Positions 5,861 through 6,383 of a stretch of DNA of 6,383 nt are shown here, in pieces (positions within the stretch are counted from its first letter, which is position 1; each line of letters opens with the position of its first letter). The stretch comes from Deltaproteobacteria bacterium UBA3076 (lineage in GTDB: Bacteria; Desulfobacterota; Dissulfuribacteria; Dissulfuribacterales; UBA3076), in assembly GCA_002367355.1 (NCBI GenBank), contig DFBQ01000166.1, forward strand, positions 3,799 through 10,181, given 5' to 3'. A program made the position numbers and the translations under genes. The notes under the pieces were generated by a model, which was not told the origin of the DNA, ran no database searches, and saw only the letters and a program-made list of their open reading frames with translations.

Positions 5861-6383
5861 TGTAGGCGGAGGTTTATTTCTGCAAACAGGTCTAAGTTTT
5901 TTTGCCTTCCTTCTGGACACATCAGATCGGGTATGGTAAAAAGGATTCATGCTCGATTCACGCTCATTTACCGAGGACCCTTCTGTAGCGGTTCATTCCA
6001 ATTCTATCACATATCCTCCCTTTGCACATCCTTCCGCGACTGATTGCCTGAATTGTGCGAAACTGACAAAGCAGGTCAATATGCTCCGATCGGAGGTTGG
6101 ATACTGGAAATCTCGCCATGCAAAGGCCATTGAGCGCGAGGTCCTCCTGAAACAGAAGGTCGAGGAACTCAAAGCCAAGGTGAGACTTCGTGAGCGTCAG
6201 CTCTTCGGGCGTAAGTCTGAGAAAGGTGCTAAAGGCCAACAATGTGGTACTGAGCAAGACAAAGAGAACTCGAAGAAACGCAAAAGGGGACAACAGCCTG
6301 GCTCCAAGGGACATGGACGGAGACGGCACGAGAATCTGCCCTCGAAAGAAGAGATTTGGGCGCTGCCCGATGATGAACAGGTG
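5861..6383 (+). mobile_element. Left end of an IS66-family insertion sequence (runs off window)
   Basis: The presence of an IS is shown by the transposase N-terminus starting at 5949. The exact left end is not determined because the other terminal repeat lies beyond the window. It must fall between the end of the remnant frame (5836) and about 5930. TGTAGGCGGAGG at 5861 is a guess at the outer end, as it follows the weak stem-loop and leaves an 88 bp leader before the transposase. Single-transposase IS66 relatives have leaders of this order. Confidence 0.5.
5949..6383 (+). CDS. IS66-family transposase, N-terminal part (truncated by window end)
   Basis: The frame is open from ATG 5949 to the window edge (145 codons) with no stop, so the gene continues outside. 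An in-frame TAA at 5937-5939 makes this the first ATG, and AAGGA at 5941-5945 gives a closely spaced ribosome binding site. The product starts with a poorly conserved stretch. A Cys pair follows (DCLNCAKL, Cys33 and Cys36), then a leucine-zipper-like coiled coil (about 38-83). The IS66 N-terminal signature comes next: RERQLFGRKSEK (81-92), a basic linker, RGQQPGSKGHGRRRHENLP (113-131) and ALPDDEQ. These are established features of IS66 TnpC-type DDE transposases, whose catalytic domain would lie further downstream. No tnpA or tnpB accessory gene precedes it, so this is probably the single-ORF (ISBst12-like) subgroup. Whether the element is intact cannot be seen here. Confidence 0.85.
   Translation, partial: MLDSRSFTEDPSVAVHSNSITYPPFAHPSATDCLNCAKLTKQVNMLRSEVGYWKSRHAKAIEREVLLKQKVEELKAKVRLRERQLFGRKSEKGAKGQQCGTEQDKENSKKRKRGQQPGSKGHGRRRHENLPSKEEIWALPDDEQV

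Noticed and set aside
5964..6329. A 121-codon minus-strand frame over the IS66 transposase
   Set aside because: It is antisense to the IS66 N-terminal signature and has no recognisable features.
1..6383. CRISPR arrays, tRNA or rRNA genes, or a multi-gene defence system
   Set aside because: No regularly spaced direct repeats, no tRNA-like cloverleaf or conserved rRNA stretch, and only one decayed gene with a possible restriction link.

Overview
This window looks like ordinary chromosomal housekeeping DNA from a mid-GC Gram-negative bacterium that becomes accessory DNA at its right-hand end. The proteins recall Desulfobacterota-type (former Deltaproteobacteria) relatives. That assignment rests on protein flavour and on the IS66 subtype, not on a diagnostic marker, so it is tentative.

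Left part (about 1-2310, plus strand): dtd, a D-aminoacyl-tRNA deacylase, is followed after 9 bp by a 611-residue protein. This protein has a long coiled coil in the middle and a C-terminal NYN/YacP-like (PIN-fold) nuclease domain. The two genes are probably co-transcribed and both point to translation or RNA quality control.

Middle (2311-4336): on the minus strand, a Fur-family metalloregulator gene is translationally coupled through an ATGA overlap to trmL, a tRNA wobble-position 2'-O-methyltransferase. trmL converges on the NYN gene with a single base between the two stop codons. The regulator is divergent from proC (pyrroline-5-carboxylate reductase, plus strand) across a 257 bp intergenic region. 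That region holds a plausible minus-strand promoter, a 17 bp 8-1-8 partial palindrome resembling a Fur-family operator in layout, and two 14 bp near-palindromes.

Right part (4336-6383): a 12-helix MFS transporter gene on the minus strand almost exactly fills a 1.25 kb segment bounded by 18 bp inverted repeats (16 of 18 identical). The left repeat touches the proC stop codon. The right repeat abuts an AT-richer, N-terminally truncated gene remnant. After the remnant comes the start of an IS66-family insertion sequence that runs off the window. This is the only clearly plastic part of the window. The repeat-bounded transporter is the most interesting observation, either as a mobile passenger or as an invertible segment. 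The window shows no RNA gene, no CRISPR array and no convincing multi-gene novel system.
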